Source: Ephemerocybe angulata
Taxonomy: Eukaryota > Basidiomycota > Agaricomycetes > Agaricales > Psathyrellaceae
Reading direction: 5' to 3'
DNA: 12,757 nucleotides
Assembly (NCBI GenBank): GCA_013368325.1
Contig: JAACJK010000107.1
Coordinates: 1 to 12,757, forward strand
The notes beneath the pieces are model-generated. The model was not told the origin of the DNA, did not search any database, and saw only the letters and a list, made by a program, of their open reading frames with translations. The translations under genes were made by a program, and so were the position numbers. Below, in pieces: positions 1 to 7,964 of the stretch; within the stretch, counting starts at the first letter, position 1; every line of letters starts with the position of its first letter.

Positions 1-1509
1 ATGCTAAGGAAATTGGATTTATTTTTAATATTTTCAGTATTTTCAGGAATGATAGGTAAGCTTTTTCAGTTTTAATTAGATTAGAATTATCTAGTCCTGG
101 AGTACAATTTTTACAGGTGATCATCAATTATTTAATGTAATAATCTCTGCTCATGCTTTCATAATGATTTTCTATATGGTATGCAGGACTTGTAGGAGGA
201 TTTGGTATTATTTTTTACCCATCCATTGTGGAAGTCAGATATGGCATTTCTAGATTAAATAATATCTCCTTTGGTTATTACCACAGCATTAATTTATTAT
301 TATTAAGTTCTTTAGTAGAAAATGGTGCTGGAACAGGATGGACAGTATATCCTCCTTTAGCTGGTATACAATCACATTCTGGAGGAAGTGTAGATTTAGC
401 TATTTTTAGTTTACATTTAGCAGGAGTATCTTCTTTATTAGGAGCTATAAACTTTATAAGTACAACTTTAATATGAGACAAATGGTATGTCTTTACATAA
501 TTACCTTTATTCGTATGGGCAATCTTTATTACTGCTATTTTATTATTATTTCATTACCTGTATTAGCTGGAGCTATAACTATGTTATTACAGATAGAAAT
601 TTTAATACTAGTTTTTATGATCCAGCGGTGGAGGTGATCCTATATTATATAACACTTATTCTGGTTCTTCGGTTCCTGAGTATATATTTTAATAATACCA
701 GTTTTCGGTATAGTAAGTCATATAGTATCAACTTTCTCAGGTAACCAATATTTGGTTATATTGGTATGGTATTGCTATGTTCTCTATTGGAATCTTAGGA
801 TTTTTGTGTGGTCTCACATATGTTCTCGTAGGTTTAGATGTAGATACTAGAGCTTATTTTACTGCAGCAACAATGGTAATTGCAGTACCTACAGGAATAA
901 AATTTTTCTTGGTTAGCAACTTTATATGGAGGAAGTTTAAGATATACTACACATTATTATTTGTATTAGGTTTCTTAGCTTTATTTACTATAGGTGGATT
1001 AACTGGAGTAGTATTATCTAATGCTTCATTAGATATTGCTTTCCATGATACTTTTATGTTGTAGCACACTTCCATTATGTATTATCAATGGGGCAGTATT
1101 TGCATTATTTGCAGGTTTCTATTATTGGACACTAAAATAGTAGGAAGATCATTTAATGAATTATTAGGTAAATCCATTTCTGGACTTTATTTATTGGAGT
1201 GATTTAACTTTTCTTCTCAACATTTCTTAGGTTTAGCTGGATGCCTAGAAGATTCCTGATTATCCTGATGCATTCAGTGGATGGAACGCTATCTCAGTTT
1301 CGGTTCATTAATTTTTTATTGCAACAGTTTTATTTGGTTATATTATCTATGATATTTTTGCTAACACCTGTTATAATAATATCCTTGGGCAGTTGCTCTT
1401 ATTTTACTAGTGAAAGCCAATTTAAAGATAATCAAGGTATAAATACTATAGAATGGACATTAGCTAGTCTATACATTCCATGCTTTTAAATGTTACTGTT
1501 CAATCTTAA
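1..1509 (+). CDS. cox1: Cytochrome c oxidase subunit 1, 5'-partial, several frameshifts
   Basis: This is the catalytic haem-copper subunit of respiratory complex IV, an inner-membrane protein with twelve helices. Reading across frames, the window opens at the NAKEIG / [11 protein letters not shown] region, so roughly the first 20 residues lie upstream. Landmarks in order are [46 protein letters not shown] (from about 312), [28 protein letters not shown], the GHPEVYI-like segment (about 665-690), [35 protein letters not shown] and MPRR.PDYPDAF (from about 1240). The C-terminus ...FHAFNVLPVQS ends at TAA 1507-1509. No intron is seen. At least a dozen single-base losses break the frame, for example around 183-190 and 470-480. 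Conserved residues resume after each one, so sequencing error is favoured over a pseudogene. Identity is certain; the exact reading frame is not. Confidence 0.95.
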
Positions 1510-1519
1510 TCACTTTTTT

Positions 1520-1585
1520 ATCACTGATAGCTGGCCATTCTAATTTTTTTTTTTAAAAAAAATAACTGCAGATAAAAAAGTCAAG
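1520..1585 (+). repeat. Copy 1 of a 66-base direct repeat
   Basis: Starts at ATCACTGATAGCTGGCC and runs through a T-run/A-run hairpin and ATAACTGCAGATAAAAAAG to GTCAAG. The second copy at 1831-1895 differs only by one base in CCATTC/CCAATC and by homopolymer lengths. Confidence 0.85.
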
Positions 1586-1698
1586 ATCAAAAGTCTTAAA
1601 CCTTCTGTTTAGCAACTATTTTTTAGTTACTAATTTAGCTGTAATTATTACTTATTTTTTTTTTTTTTGTTTGTTTGTTTTAGTAGTTATTTTTTTTT

Positions 1699-1720
1699 GT
1701 AACAATACAAAAAAATTAGA
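1699..1720 (+). repeat. AACAAT-loop hairpin family, copy 1
   Basis: GTAACAATACAAAAAAATTAG preceded by a T-run forms a TTTTTTTGT/ACAAAAAAA stem with loop AACAAT. The other copies are at 5531 and 11829. Confidence 0.8.
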
Positions 1721-1830
1721 TTGCCATTATTTTTTTTTTTATTTTATTGACTTATTACTAAGTAATTTTTTTTACAACAGATAAAAAAGTGATACTGGCC
1801 ATTCTAATTTTTTTATCACTTTTTTTATCT

Positions 1831-1895
1831 ATCACTGATAGCTGGCCAATCTAATTTTTTTTTTAAAAAAATAACTGCAGATAAAAAAAGTCAAG
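1831..1895 (+). repeat. Copy 2 of the 66-base direct repeat
   Basis: Near-identical to 1520-1585, about 310 bases downstream in the same orientation. It shares the CTGGCC word, the T/A hairpin and the ATAACTGCAG word. Confidence 0.85.
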
Positions 1896-1923
1896 TAAAA
1901 ACAAAAAATAACTGAGCAGATAA

Positions 1924-1941
1924 CCTGCGGTAAGTGATAAA
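1924..1941 (-). repeat. ACCGCAGG family, inverted copy
   Basis: CCTGCGGTAAGTGATAAA is the reverse complement of TTTATCACTTACCGCAGG, found forward at about 4314 and 12473. Confidence 0.8.
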
Positions 1942-1955
1942 CAAAAAACTGAACA

Positions 1956-2043
1956 GTAACAAAATAAAAGTAAATTAGAGCAGAGCTATCTTAATTTAAC
2001 TAATCTAGTATTAAGTATAAACCTTTCACTTTTTTTATGTTGA
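1956..2043 (+). repeat. Duplicated leader, upstream half, copy 1
   Basis: Runs from GTAACAAAATAAAAG through AGAGCTATCTTAATTTAACT to TTTTTTTATGTTGA. It matches 4434-4520 ahead of cox3 along its whole length apart from small indels. Unlike the hairpin words, most of it is neither homopolymer nor self-complementary, so it looks like a functional leader, such as a promoter or a 5' processing region. That role is inferred only from its position. Confidence 0.85.
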
Positions 2044-2156
2044 CTAATTTATTTATCTATCACTTTTTTCCAGATAAAGATAAAAAAGTCAACAGAAAAA
2101 AATTAGTGATAACTGGCCTAATTTTTTTGTTCTTTTTACAAAAAATAACGGCCTGG

Positions 2157-2203
2157 TGAGGCAATAAATTTTTTATTTATACTACTAAATCGAATCAATT
2201 AAA
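2157..2203 (+). repeat. Duplicated leader, downstream half, copy 1 (abuts a start codon)
   Basis: TGAGGCAATAA... TATACTACTAAATCGAATC... ends directly at an ATG (2204-2206). The same sequence at 4567-4611 ends directly at the cox3 ATG. Between this half and the upstream half lie 113 bases of hairpin sequence (2044-2156), against 46 different bases in the cox3 copy. Confidence 0.85.
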
Positions 2204-2399
2204 ATGGATAAGTTAATATGAGCTTTTAAGGAATTAACAAATAATGTAAATATGGGTTTAAATCAAGGTGTGAATCTTTTAGATATGGAAAAGATGAAGC
2301 AGGTAATTTAGTGGATCAAGTATGTTAGAGGAAAACGAAGTATTAAGTCCCTTATTAGAACTTCTGTTAACTGAATTAAATTATATTTTTTATTATTAA
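2204..2399 (+). CDS. Unrecognised small acidic reading frame behind a cox3-type leader
   Basis: I do not recognise this frame. It starts at the ATG directly after the duplicated leader. With one or two frameshifts it reads about 64 codons: MDKLI, an in-frame TGA at codon 6, AFKELTNNVNMGLNQGVN, LLDMEKDEAGNLVDQ, then MLEENEVLSPLLELLLTEL (clean from 2322) to TAA 2397-2399. The product would be acidic and leucine-rich at its end, with no convincing membrane helix. Coding status rests on the leader shared with cox3 and on a composition richer than the surrounding A/T hairpins. It matches no mitochondrial core gene I know (atp8, atp9, nad3, nad4L, nad6 and cox2 were considered). It could be a decayed or species-specific gene. 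Confidence 0.4.
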
Positions 2400-2501
2400 T
2401 CGAATATTTTTATTGTTTTATATTGTTTACTCCCATTCTAATTTTTTTTTGTTAAAAAAATAACTGAACAGAAGAATTTATAAATAAAACAGGAAAATTT
2501 A

Positions 2502-2728
2502 ATGATTATTATTTTATTGTATTATTTATTTTAATTTTTATTACTATTATTTTTATATTGTGTGTTCTTTATTTTATAAATTTAGAACTATATGTAATAT
2601 AGATGAATATATCGAAGTTCATAATAATTATCGTAGAAATAAATTTCAACTGGCACAAGGCTGCTGAAATTGAATAATTAAGGGGGGTTAGGATCTTAGC
2701 TTCAACAAATTTAAATAGAAAAATTTAA
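2502..2728 (+). CDS. Possible small one-helix membrane protein, unrecognised, frameshifted
   Basis: I do not recognise this frame. From ATG 2502 the sequence reads a very hydrophobic stretch (MIIILLYYLF, LLLLFLYC, FFIL) of roughly one or two membrane spans. A polar tail follows: FRTICNIDEYIEVHNNYRRN, KFNWHKAAEIE, RGVRILASTNLNRKI, ending at TAA 2726-2728. At least three frame changes are needed. The general shape, one helix followed by a basic tail, resembles atp8, but the length and sequence do not match it. It may belong to the same gene as the 2204-2399 frame, because only a hairpin repeat (about 2425-2465) separates them. Low confidence. Confidence 0.3.
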
Positions 2729-2883
2729 TTACAGGCCGTTTTTTTTTAAAAAGAACAAAAAAATTAGGCAGGTATCACTTTTTTTTTTTATATAAATAAA
2801 ACCTTATCAATTTTTACTAAAAATTGATTAGTAAGTAACTAAAGTAGGGTCTCTAAATAAAAAAAAACAGCAGAATAAGAAGT
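2729..2883. repeat. Hairpin-repeat spacer between convergent genes
   Basis: No gene is seen. It contains the CCTTATCAATTTTTACTAAAAATTGATTAGTAAG family (about 2801-2838) and CAGGCCG-TTTTTTTTT-AAAAAG-type arms (about 2732-2770). It lies between + strand frames and the - strand rps3, where a 3' processing stem would be expected, but no function is shown. Confidence 0.7.
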
Positions 2884-3686
2884 TTAAGCTAAATTTTGAG
2901 CTAGCGCAATTCTAATAGTATAAGCACCTTTTTTATTTTTTTTAGTAATACTAGCAGAATCTAAAAATTTACTTTACCATTAGTATAGCACCTTTTTGAA
3001 ATTTTAGTAGTCAATTTAGGAATGATAGGTTCTCTCATTAATCTACCTCCAATTTGAATATATAACCTGATATATACGCAGGAATATAACTTTTGTCTAA
3101 TCGTTCAGGTCTAATGGCCAGGAATTCTTTGTCATATTATTTTTATTAAATAATAATGTTATCGCTTTCTAATATTTTTTTTTTTAAAATAGAATAAATA
3201 ATTGAGCTAAAATATTACTATCATGTCTGATTTATGTAATCTATTAAATTAAATTCTATAGGTTTTTTTAAGAACTTAATAATTTAAATAAATAATAAAT
3301 TTATTTAAGTATAAATTAGCAATATTACTTTTGATTTAAATTAATTATCTTTTTTGTTTTTTAAAATTTTACGTATAAATTTTTATAGATTTTTTTTCTT
3401 CGCATTTTATGTTTTTTTGCTTTGTTAATATAAAATTATGCCATTTAAAAACATTAGATTAGGAATAGTAATATATTAATATTTCTATTATATTTTATCT
3501 GGTGTATTATAATTTAGGTTTTACTTATTAACAATAAATAGATTTAAAAAAGCACTGATTATTTTATTAAATCTTCTGATAATACCAATTGTTATTATTA
3601 CTATTTAAAAATTTTCTTTTTTTATATAGTAAATTATATTTAATAATTGTTATTTTGAATTTGATTATTTTGTTTGTTTCAGTCAT
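2884..3686 (-). CDS. rps3: Probable mitochondrial ribosomal protein S3 (rps3/var1-like), frameshifted
   Basis: S3 is a protein of the small mitoribosomal subunit and is commonly mtDNA-encoded in fungi. Minus-strand reading gives an Asn/Lys-rich N-terminal half with NNNNWYY, then KKPIEFNLI (about 3242-3270), SNILAQ and KKNIRKR. A clean central frame follows: LAIRPERLDKSYIP, then GYIQIGGRLMREPIIPKLT (GGRL codons at 3039-3050). The end is LDSASITKKNKKGAYTIRI (about 2909-2960) and ALAQNLA, stopping at TAA (2884-2886). The P-x-EF-x-L block, the G-R-L block and the terminal KGAYTI-type strand are the usual anchors of fungal rps3. At about 268 codons the length is plausible. The start (ATG 3684-3686) is the first ATG before the Lys-rich region and is uncertain. 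Several indels occur. tRNA-Met lies 227 bases upstream on the same strand. Confidence 0.62.
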
Positions 3687-3913
3687 TTGTTTCGTTTGTT
3701 TGGTTTGAATTTAAAATTTTCTTTTTTAATCCTACTTATATTTAATTTTAAAGTATTTTAATTTAAGTATTTTACCTTAATAATTAAGTATTGTTAATTA
3801 TACTTTAGAACTACTATAAATTATTGTAGGGTTAGTAATTTATTAATTTTTTTTTATCACTTTTTTTATTTATCTTATAACAGATAAAAAAGTATAAAAA
3901 AAATACAATATAT
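3687..3913. other. AT-rich spacer between tRNA-Met and rps3
   Basis: No gene is seen. The part near rps3 is plain A/T sequence. One hairpin of the TATCACTTTTTTTAT / ATAAAAAAGT type lies at about 3853-3893. It may hold the rps3 leader. Confidence 0.5.
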
Positions 3914-3982
3914 AAGATTTAAGGGAATTGAACCTATAATATCCATTATGAGTGAACTGCATTAACCGTTATGCTAAATCTT
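3914..3982 (-). tRNA. trnM: tRNA-Met (anticodon CAT)
   Basis: The acceptor pairs AAGATTT with AAATCTT over seven base pairs. The D-arm GCAT...ATGC encloses AACGGTTA. The anticodon stem is GTTCA/TGGAT with loop CTCATAA, which gives CAT. The T-loop contains GGTTCAATTCC; its stem is imperfect, consistent with a one-base error. CAT could also serve Ile if C34 is modified to lysidine, which cannot be told from DNA. Confidence 0.8.
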
Positions 3983-4433
3983 TTCCAGTTATTTTTTTTA
4001 TCACTTTTTTTATTAACATAAAAAAGTCAACAAATAAAAATTAGAATGGCCAGGTATCACTTTTTTTTTTTAAATTAGTCACATAAGGCGTAAGCCAGTC
4101 CATATTTTTATTTATTTTTTTTTTTAATTATCACTTACTAATCCAGTTATTTTTTTTGTTTTTTATAAAAAATTAGTTGTAGTAAAAAAAAATTGATAAG
4201 GTTTTATATAAATTAAAAAAAAAGTATAATTATAATAGGAGTCAAAAAATTGATTTAAAAAAGAGATAAAATTATATTTTTTATCTTTTTATCACTAATT
4301 TTTTATTCTATTGATCACTTACCGCAGGGTTTTTATATAATTAAAAACTTATCAATTTTTACAACTGGCCATCCTATTTTTTTTGTCAAACAAAAATAAC
4401 TGGATTAGTAAGTAATAAAATAATTAGTCGAGA
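3983..4433. repeat. Hairpin-repeat cluster upstream of the cox3 leader
   Basis: No gene is seen. It contains TATCACTTACTAATCCAGTT (from 4129) and its reverse complement AACTGGATTAGTAAGTAATA (from about 4398), ATTAGAATGGCCAG (about 4040), the CTTACCGCAGGGTTTTTATA word (4316-4337) and ATTGATAAGG (about 4192). Almost every dispersed word of the window appears here at least once, often on both strands. Confidence 0.8.
4313..4340 (+). repeat. ACCGCAGG family, forward copy
   Basis: ATCACTTACCGCAGGG followed by TTTTTATATAA. One of the few GC-containing words in the spacers. Confidence 0.8.
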
Positions 4434-4520
4434 GTAACAAATAAAGTAATTAGAGACAGAGCTATCTTAATTTAACTAATCATAGTATTAAGTAATTAAC
4501 TTTTCACTTTTTTATGTTGA
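4434..4520 (+). repeat. Duplicated leader, upstream half, copy 2 (cox3)
   Basis: Matches 1956-2043: GTAACAAATAAAG, AGAGCTATCTTAATTTAACT, AGTATTAAGT, TTTTCACTTTTTTATGTTGA. The 46 bases that follow (4521-4566) form a hairpin bounded by ATGTTGA and TCAACAT that contains ATTAGAATGGCCAG. Confidence 0.85.
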
Positions 4521-4566
4521 AAAAAAATTAGAATGGCCAGTTATCACTGATAGTCAACATAAAAAA

Positions 4567-4611
4567 TGAGGCAATAATTCTAATTTATACTACTAAATCA
4601 ATCAATTAAAA
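4567..4611 (+). repeat. Duplicated leader, downstream half, copy 2 (abuts cox3 ATG)
   Basis: TGAGGCAATAATTC... TATACTACTAAATC... leads straight into the cox3 start codon. It matches 2157-2203, which leads straight into the ATG at 2204. Confidence 0.85.
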
Positions 4612-5407
4612 ATGAATAATAATATTTCAATTTTAAAAAATTTCAACATTTTCCTTTTCACTTGGTAGATCCTTCACATGGCCTATATTAACTTCTTTTT
4701 CTTTATTAAATTTAACAATAGGAGCTGTATTATTATGCACGGATATAATAATGGAGGAATAGTATTAACTATAGGTTTCATATTAACAACTTATGTTATG
4801 ATATTATGGTTTAAAGATGTAGTAACAGAAGGAACTTATTTAGGTAATCAACTCAAGAGGTTAAAATGGATTAATGTTAGGTTTAATCTTATTTATAGTA
4901 AGTGAAGTTTTTGCTTTTATTTCTGTATTTTGGGCTTATTTCCATTCTAGTTTATCACTGCTATAGAATAGGTGGTATGTGGCCTCCCATAGGATCACAC
5001 TTTAGATCCTTTTGCTATCCTTTATTAAATTTTTTTATTATTATCAAGTGGTGCTTTCATAACTTATGGTCTCATGCATTAATAGCTGGAAATAGAAAAG
5101 GTGCTATAGATGGAGTTATAATATTTATTTTAGCTGTATATTTACTGCTTTACAGTATTATGAGTATTCTGAAGCAGGTTTCACTATTGCAGATGGTGTA
5201 TATGGATCAGCTTTCTTTGCTTCACAGGGTTACATGGAATACACGTATAATAGGAACAATATTTATTGCCGTTGCTTTAATAAGATAATTATTATCATTA
5301 ACTAATAAACACATAATGGGTTTGAATCAAGTATTTTATATTGGCACTTTGTGGATGTTGTTTGGTTATTCTTATTTGTAGCTGTGTATTTCTGGGGTAA
5401 TACTTAG
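4612..5407 (+). CDS. cox3: Cytochrome c oxidase subunit 3, frameshifted
   Basis: This is a core inner-membrane subunit of complex IV that stabilises subunit 1. The start ATG 4612 gives [20 protein letters not shown] after frame correction, the usual fungal cox3 beginning. Later landmarks are [28 protein letters not shown] (from 4732), [35 protein letters not shown] (about 4900-4955, containing the conserved Glu of the family), [53 protein letters not shown] and [20 protein letters not shown]. It ends at TAG 5405-5407. About 265 codons fits the family (about 269) after several lost bases. It is preceded by the duplicated leader. No intron is seen. Confidence 0.95.
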
Positions 5408-5623
5408 TTAAATAAAAAGCCTTTCCTTTTGTTTACTTTTTTTTTTATATAATTAAAAAAAAAGTATAAAATAGAAAAATATGAAAATATGAAAAATATG
5501 AATCCCTTATTTTTTGTTCAGTTTTTTTTTGTAACAATACAAAAAAATTAAGTAATTATATCACTTTTTTTATTTGTTTACTTTTTTATTGTTAATAAAA
5601 GTGATAGATAAAAAGTCAATAAT
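5408..5623. repeat. Hairpin-repeat spacer, cox3 to tRNA-Cys
   Basis: No gene is seen. It contains the TTTTTTTTTGTAACAATACAAAAAAATTA hairpin at about 5522-5550, whose loop is identical to the copies at about 1692 and 11822. A TTACTTTTTTATTG-TTAATAAAAGTGATAG stem precedes the tRNA. Confidence 0.75.
5531..5550 (+). repeat. AACAAT-loop hairpin family, copy 2
   Basis: Same stem and loop as 1699 and 11829, followed here by AGTAATT. Confidence 0.8.
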
Positions 5624-5707
5624 AGGGTTAGTTTACAGATGGTTCTGTAGAAGACCTGCAAAGTCTTTACTCGTTTAAAACTGAAGGTTCGATTCCTTCT
5701 TAACTCT
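5624..5707 (+). tRNA. trnC: tRNA-Cys (anticodon GCA) with an enlarged variable region
   Basis: The acceptor is AGGGTTA/TAACTCT (one G-T pair). The D-arm is TTAC...GTAG with GG in its loop. The anticodon stem is a perfect AAGAC/GTCTT around CTGCAAA, anticodon GCA at 5658-5660. The T-arm is a perfect GAAGG/CCTTC around TTCGATT. The variable region (5668-5682) is 15 bases instead of the usual 4-5 for tRNA-Cys. All stems are intact, so the gene looks functional. Confidence 0.87.
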
Positions 5708-6172
5708 TTTTTTGTTTATCAGCCAGATAAACAAAAAAGTAGGTCAACAATTAATGCCTTAAGGTTGAAAACAAAAAAAATAAGGGTAAGTTAGGATTAG
5801 TACAGGCTAATTTTTATCACTACAGTTTTTTTTACTTGGGCTTATTTTTATCACTTACTAATTAATTTTTTTGTAAATAACAAAAAAAATTGATAAGGGT
5901 TTTTAGATAAAAAAAAATAACTCTTTAATTGATTCAAACAAATTAGCCTGGTAAGTCTAGAACTGAATAAATATATTATTTTTTTTAATTATTTTTTTTT
6001 TATACTTTTTTTTTTTATTACTAATTTTAATCTATCACTTTTTTCCAGATAAGATAAAAAAGTAAACAGATTAAAAAGTGATATATAAAAAAAAAAGTAA
6101 CAGCTGGCCTAATTTTTTTTACAAAAATAAGGCCTGTAAGTGAAAAAAATAAACACAATAAATAAAATAACA
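5708..6172. repeat. Hairpin-repeat cluster, tRNA-Cys to nad4
   Basis: No gene is seen. It contains TATCACTTACTAATTAATTT (about 5837), AAAAAATTGATAAGGGTTTT (about 5885), long pure A/T stretches at 5970-6030, a GATAAAAAAG/CTTTTTT-type stem at 6035-6062, and the CTGGCCTAATTTTTTTT-ACAAAAATAAGGCC hairpin at about 6103-6133. The nad4 leader is the short A-rich stretch after it. Confidence 0.75.
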
Positions 6173-7593
6173 ATGTTAACAATATTAATTTTAATACCAA
6201 TATAGGTTCATTATGTATTTTACTATGAATGATTCAACTCTCGAAGTATTCAACAAATGAAAAATTAGCTTTAAACGAGTATACTAATTTTTTTATCTCC
6301 TTATTTTATGGTATCATTTGATTCAAATACTACACAATATCAATTTCTAACTTCAATTTCTTTCTCTCAATACAATTTTGTCAACTAATTTTGGAATAGA
6401 TGGAATATCTTTATATTTTTTATTATTAACAACCTTTATCAGTCCTATAGCATTATCTAATTATAATATATCTTGAAACACAGCCTTACCATAAAATTAT
6501 TTTTAATTTCTTTATTATTATTAGAAGTTTACAGATATGTGCATTTGTTTCTTTAGATTTATTATTATTTTATATCTTTTTCGAAAGTGTATTACCATAT
6601 TATTTATAGTAATTATAATATTCGGTCATGGATGGATAGATTTAGATCAGCATTTTTATTTTTTTTATATACATTAGCAGGTAGTTTACCAATGTTATTA
6701 AGTATATTAATGATTATATTATATAGGTTCTACAGATTTCCATTATTTCTTTAATTGAAATAGTTTAGAGAGTCAAAATTATTATGGTTAGGTTTCTTTA
6801 TAGCTTTTGCAGTTAAACACCATTATATCATTTATAATATGGTTACCTAAAGCTCATAGTGATTCACCTTTAGCAGGATCGATCTTATTAGCAGCAACAA
6901 TCTTAAATTAGCAACTTATGGTTATTTAAGATATTATTCAATTTTACTGATGCCACTCATTATTTTAGTCCTTTATTCAAGTATTGCTATAATTTCTTTA
7001 ATTTATGCTAGTTTTTCTACTATAATTCAACAGATACTAAAGATTAATGCTTATAGTAGTGTAGCTCTATGGCTGTAGTTGTATTAGGTTTATTTTCTAA
7101 TACTTTACAAGGTATTGAAGGAGCATATTATTAGGTATTGCTCATGGTTTTGTTAGTCCAGCTTTATTTATTTGTGTTGGAGGAATAATATATGATAGAA
7201 CAGGAACAAGAATTATTATATATAAGAGGTTTAACAACTTATATGCCTGTATTTACTATTTTATTCTTTATTTTTTACTTTAGCTAATACTGGTATTCCT
7301 TTAACTTTAAATTTTTTAGGTGAACAACTTTCTTTATTAGGAATTTGGCACAAAATCCTATTATTGCTGGTTTAGGAGCTACTGGTATAGTATTATCAGC
7401 TATTTCTATATTTTTTATATAATAGATTATCTTATGGTAATTATTCTCTCATCTTGTAAAAATTGTTAAAGATATCAATAGAAGAGATATTTTTTATTAA
7501 TAGCTTTATTAATTCCTACTATTATTTTAGGTTTATTCCTAATGTTTTTTAGATTCTTTACATTTATCTGTTTCTCAATTACTTTATATTTAA
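6173..7593 (+). CDS. nad4: NADH dehydrogenase subunit 4, frameshifted
   Basis: This is a proton-pumping, antiporter-like membrane subunit of respiratory complex I. ATG 6173 opens MLTILILIP, the normal hydrophobic start. Across frames I read WYHFDSNTTQYQF (about 6305-6345), FGIDGISLYF, ISPIAL, ICAFVSLDLLLFYIFFESVL (about 6537-6595), AFAVKTPLYHFIIWLPKAHS (about 6805-6860, containing the loop KTPL-x-P/H and WLPKAH motifs of the family), AGSILLAATILKLATYGYLR, NAYSSVAHMAVVVLGLFSN, GIAHGFVSPALFICVGGIIY, FTLANTGIPLTLNFLGEQL and the end HLSVSQLLYI, with TAA at 7591-7593. At about 473 codons it is slightly short of the family, as expected from base losses. No intron is seen. In-frame TGA-like spots at about 6224 and 6473 sit at frame breaks and are not good evidence for TGA as Trp. 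Confidence 0.94.
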
Positions 7594-7964
7594 TCATTGA
7601 CTTAAAAAGTGATAGCCCTTTATCACTTACTAATCCAGTTATTTTTTTTAAAAAAAATAACTGTAAAAGTCAACAGGCTAATTTTTTTTTTATTTAAAGA
7701 GATTATATTTAAGAATAGCTAAAACTACATTATTATCTTAAGACAAAAGCTTTATTTTTTTAACAAAAAAAATAGTAATAGAAAGGATTAATGAAGGAAG
7801 TCAAGGAAAAATTAATATATTATATAATTTATAAGGATAAGTAAGATAGAAATTTTTAATTATTATTGTCCTAAAAAAAATAACTATTATCATTTTTTTT
7901 CATAAAATTGATTAGTTGGGCTTATTTTTTTTTTTTTGAAAAAATTAGGCCTGATTAGAACATT
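7594..7964. repeat. Hairpin-repeat cluster downstream of nad4
   Basis: No gene is seen. TATCACTTACTAATCCAGTT with a T-run/A-run hairpin and ATAACTG lies at 7620-7663, CAGGCTAATTTTTTTTT at about 7673, and GGCTTATTTTTTTTT-GAAAAAATTAGGCC at about 7918-7949. This is the last repeat cluster before the repeat-free dpo block. Confidence 0.7.

Larger units (their letters stand above)
1510..1955. repeat. Intergenic hairpin-repeat cluster downstream of cox1
   Basis: No gene is visible here. The stretch is built of poly-T and poly-A arms around short conserved words: CTGGCCATTCTAATTTT, ATAACTGCAGATAAAAAAG, the TTTTTTTGT-AACAAT-ACAAAAAAA hairpin at about 1692-1714, and TATCACTTTTTTTAT with its complement. 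A block of about 66 bases occurs twice in direct orientation (1520-1585 and 1831-1895). The word CCTGCGGTAAGTGATAAA at 1924-1941 is the reverse complement of copies at about 4314 and 12474. The poly-A/poly-T arms are self-complementary, so transcripts would fold into stems. Confidence 0.8.

Noticed and set aside
5668..6281. A 12-base match between the tRNA-Cys variable region and the reverse complement of nad4 6270-6281
   Set aside because: Several such 12-mers are expected by chance in A/T-rich sequence of this length.
6224..6480. TGA as Trp in nad4
   Set aside because: Both TGA triplets sit at frame breaks. Shifting by one base gives plausible nad4 residues without them, and the tRNA-Trp anticodon is CCA.
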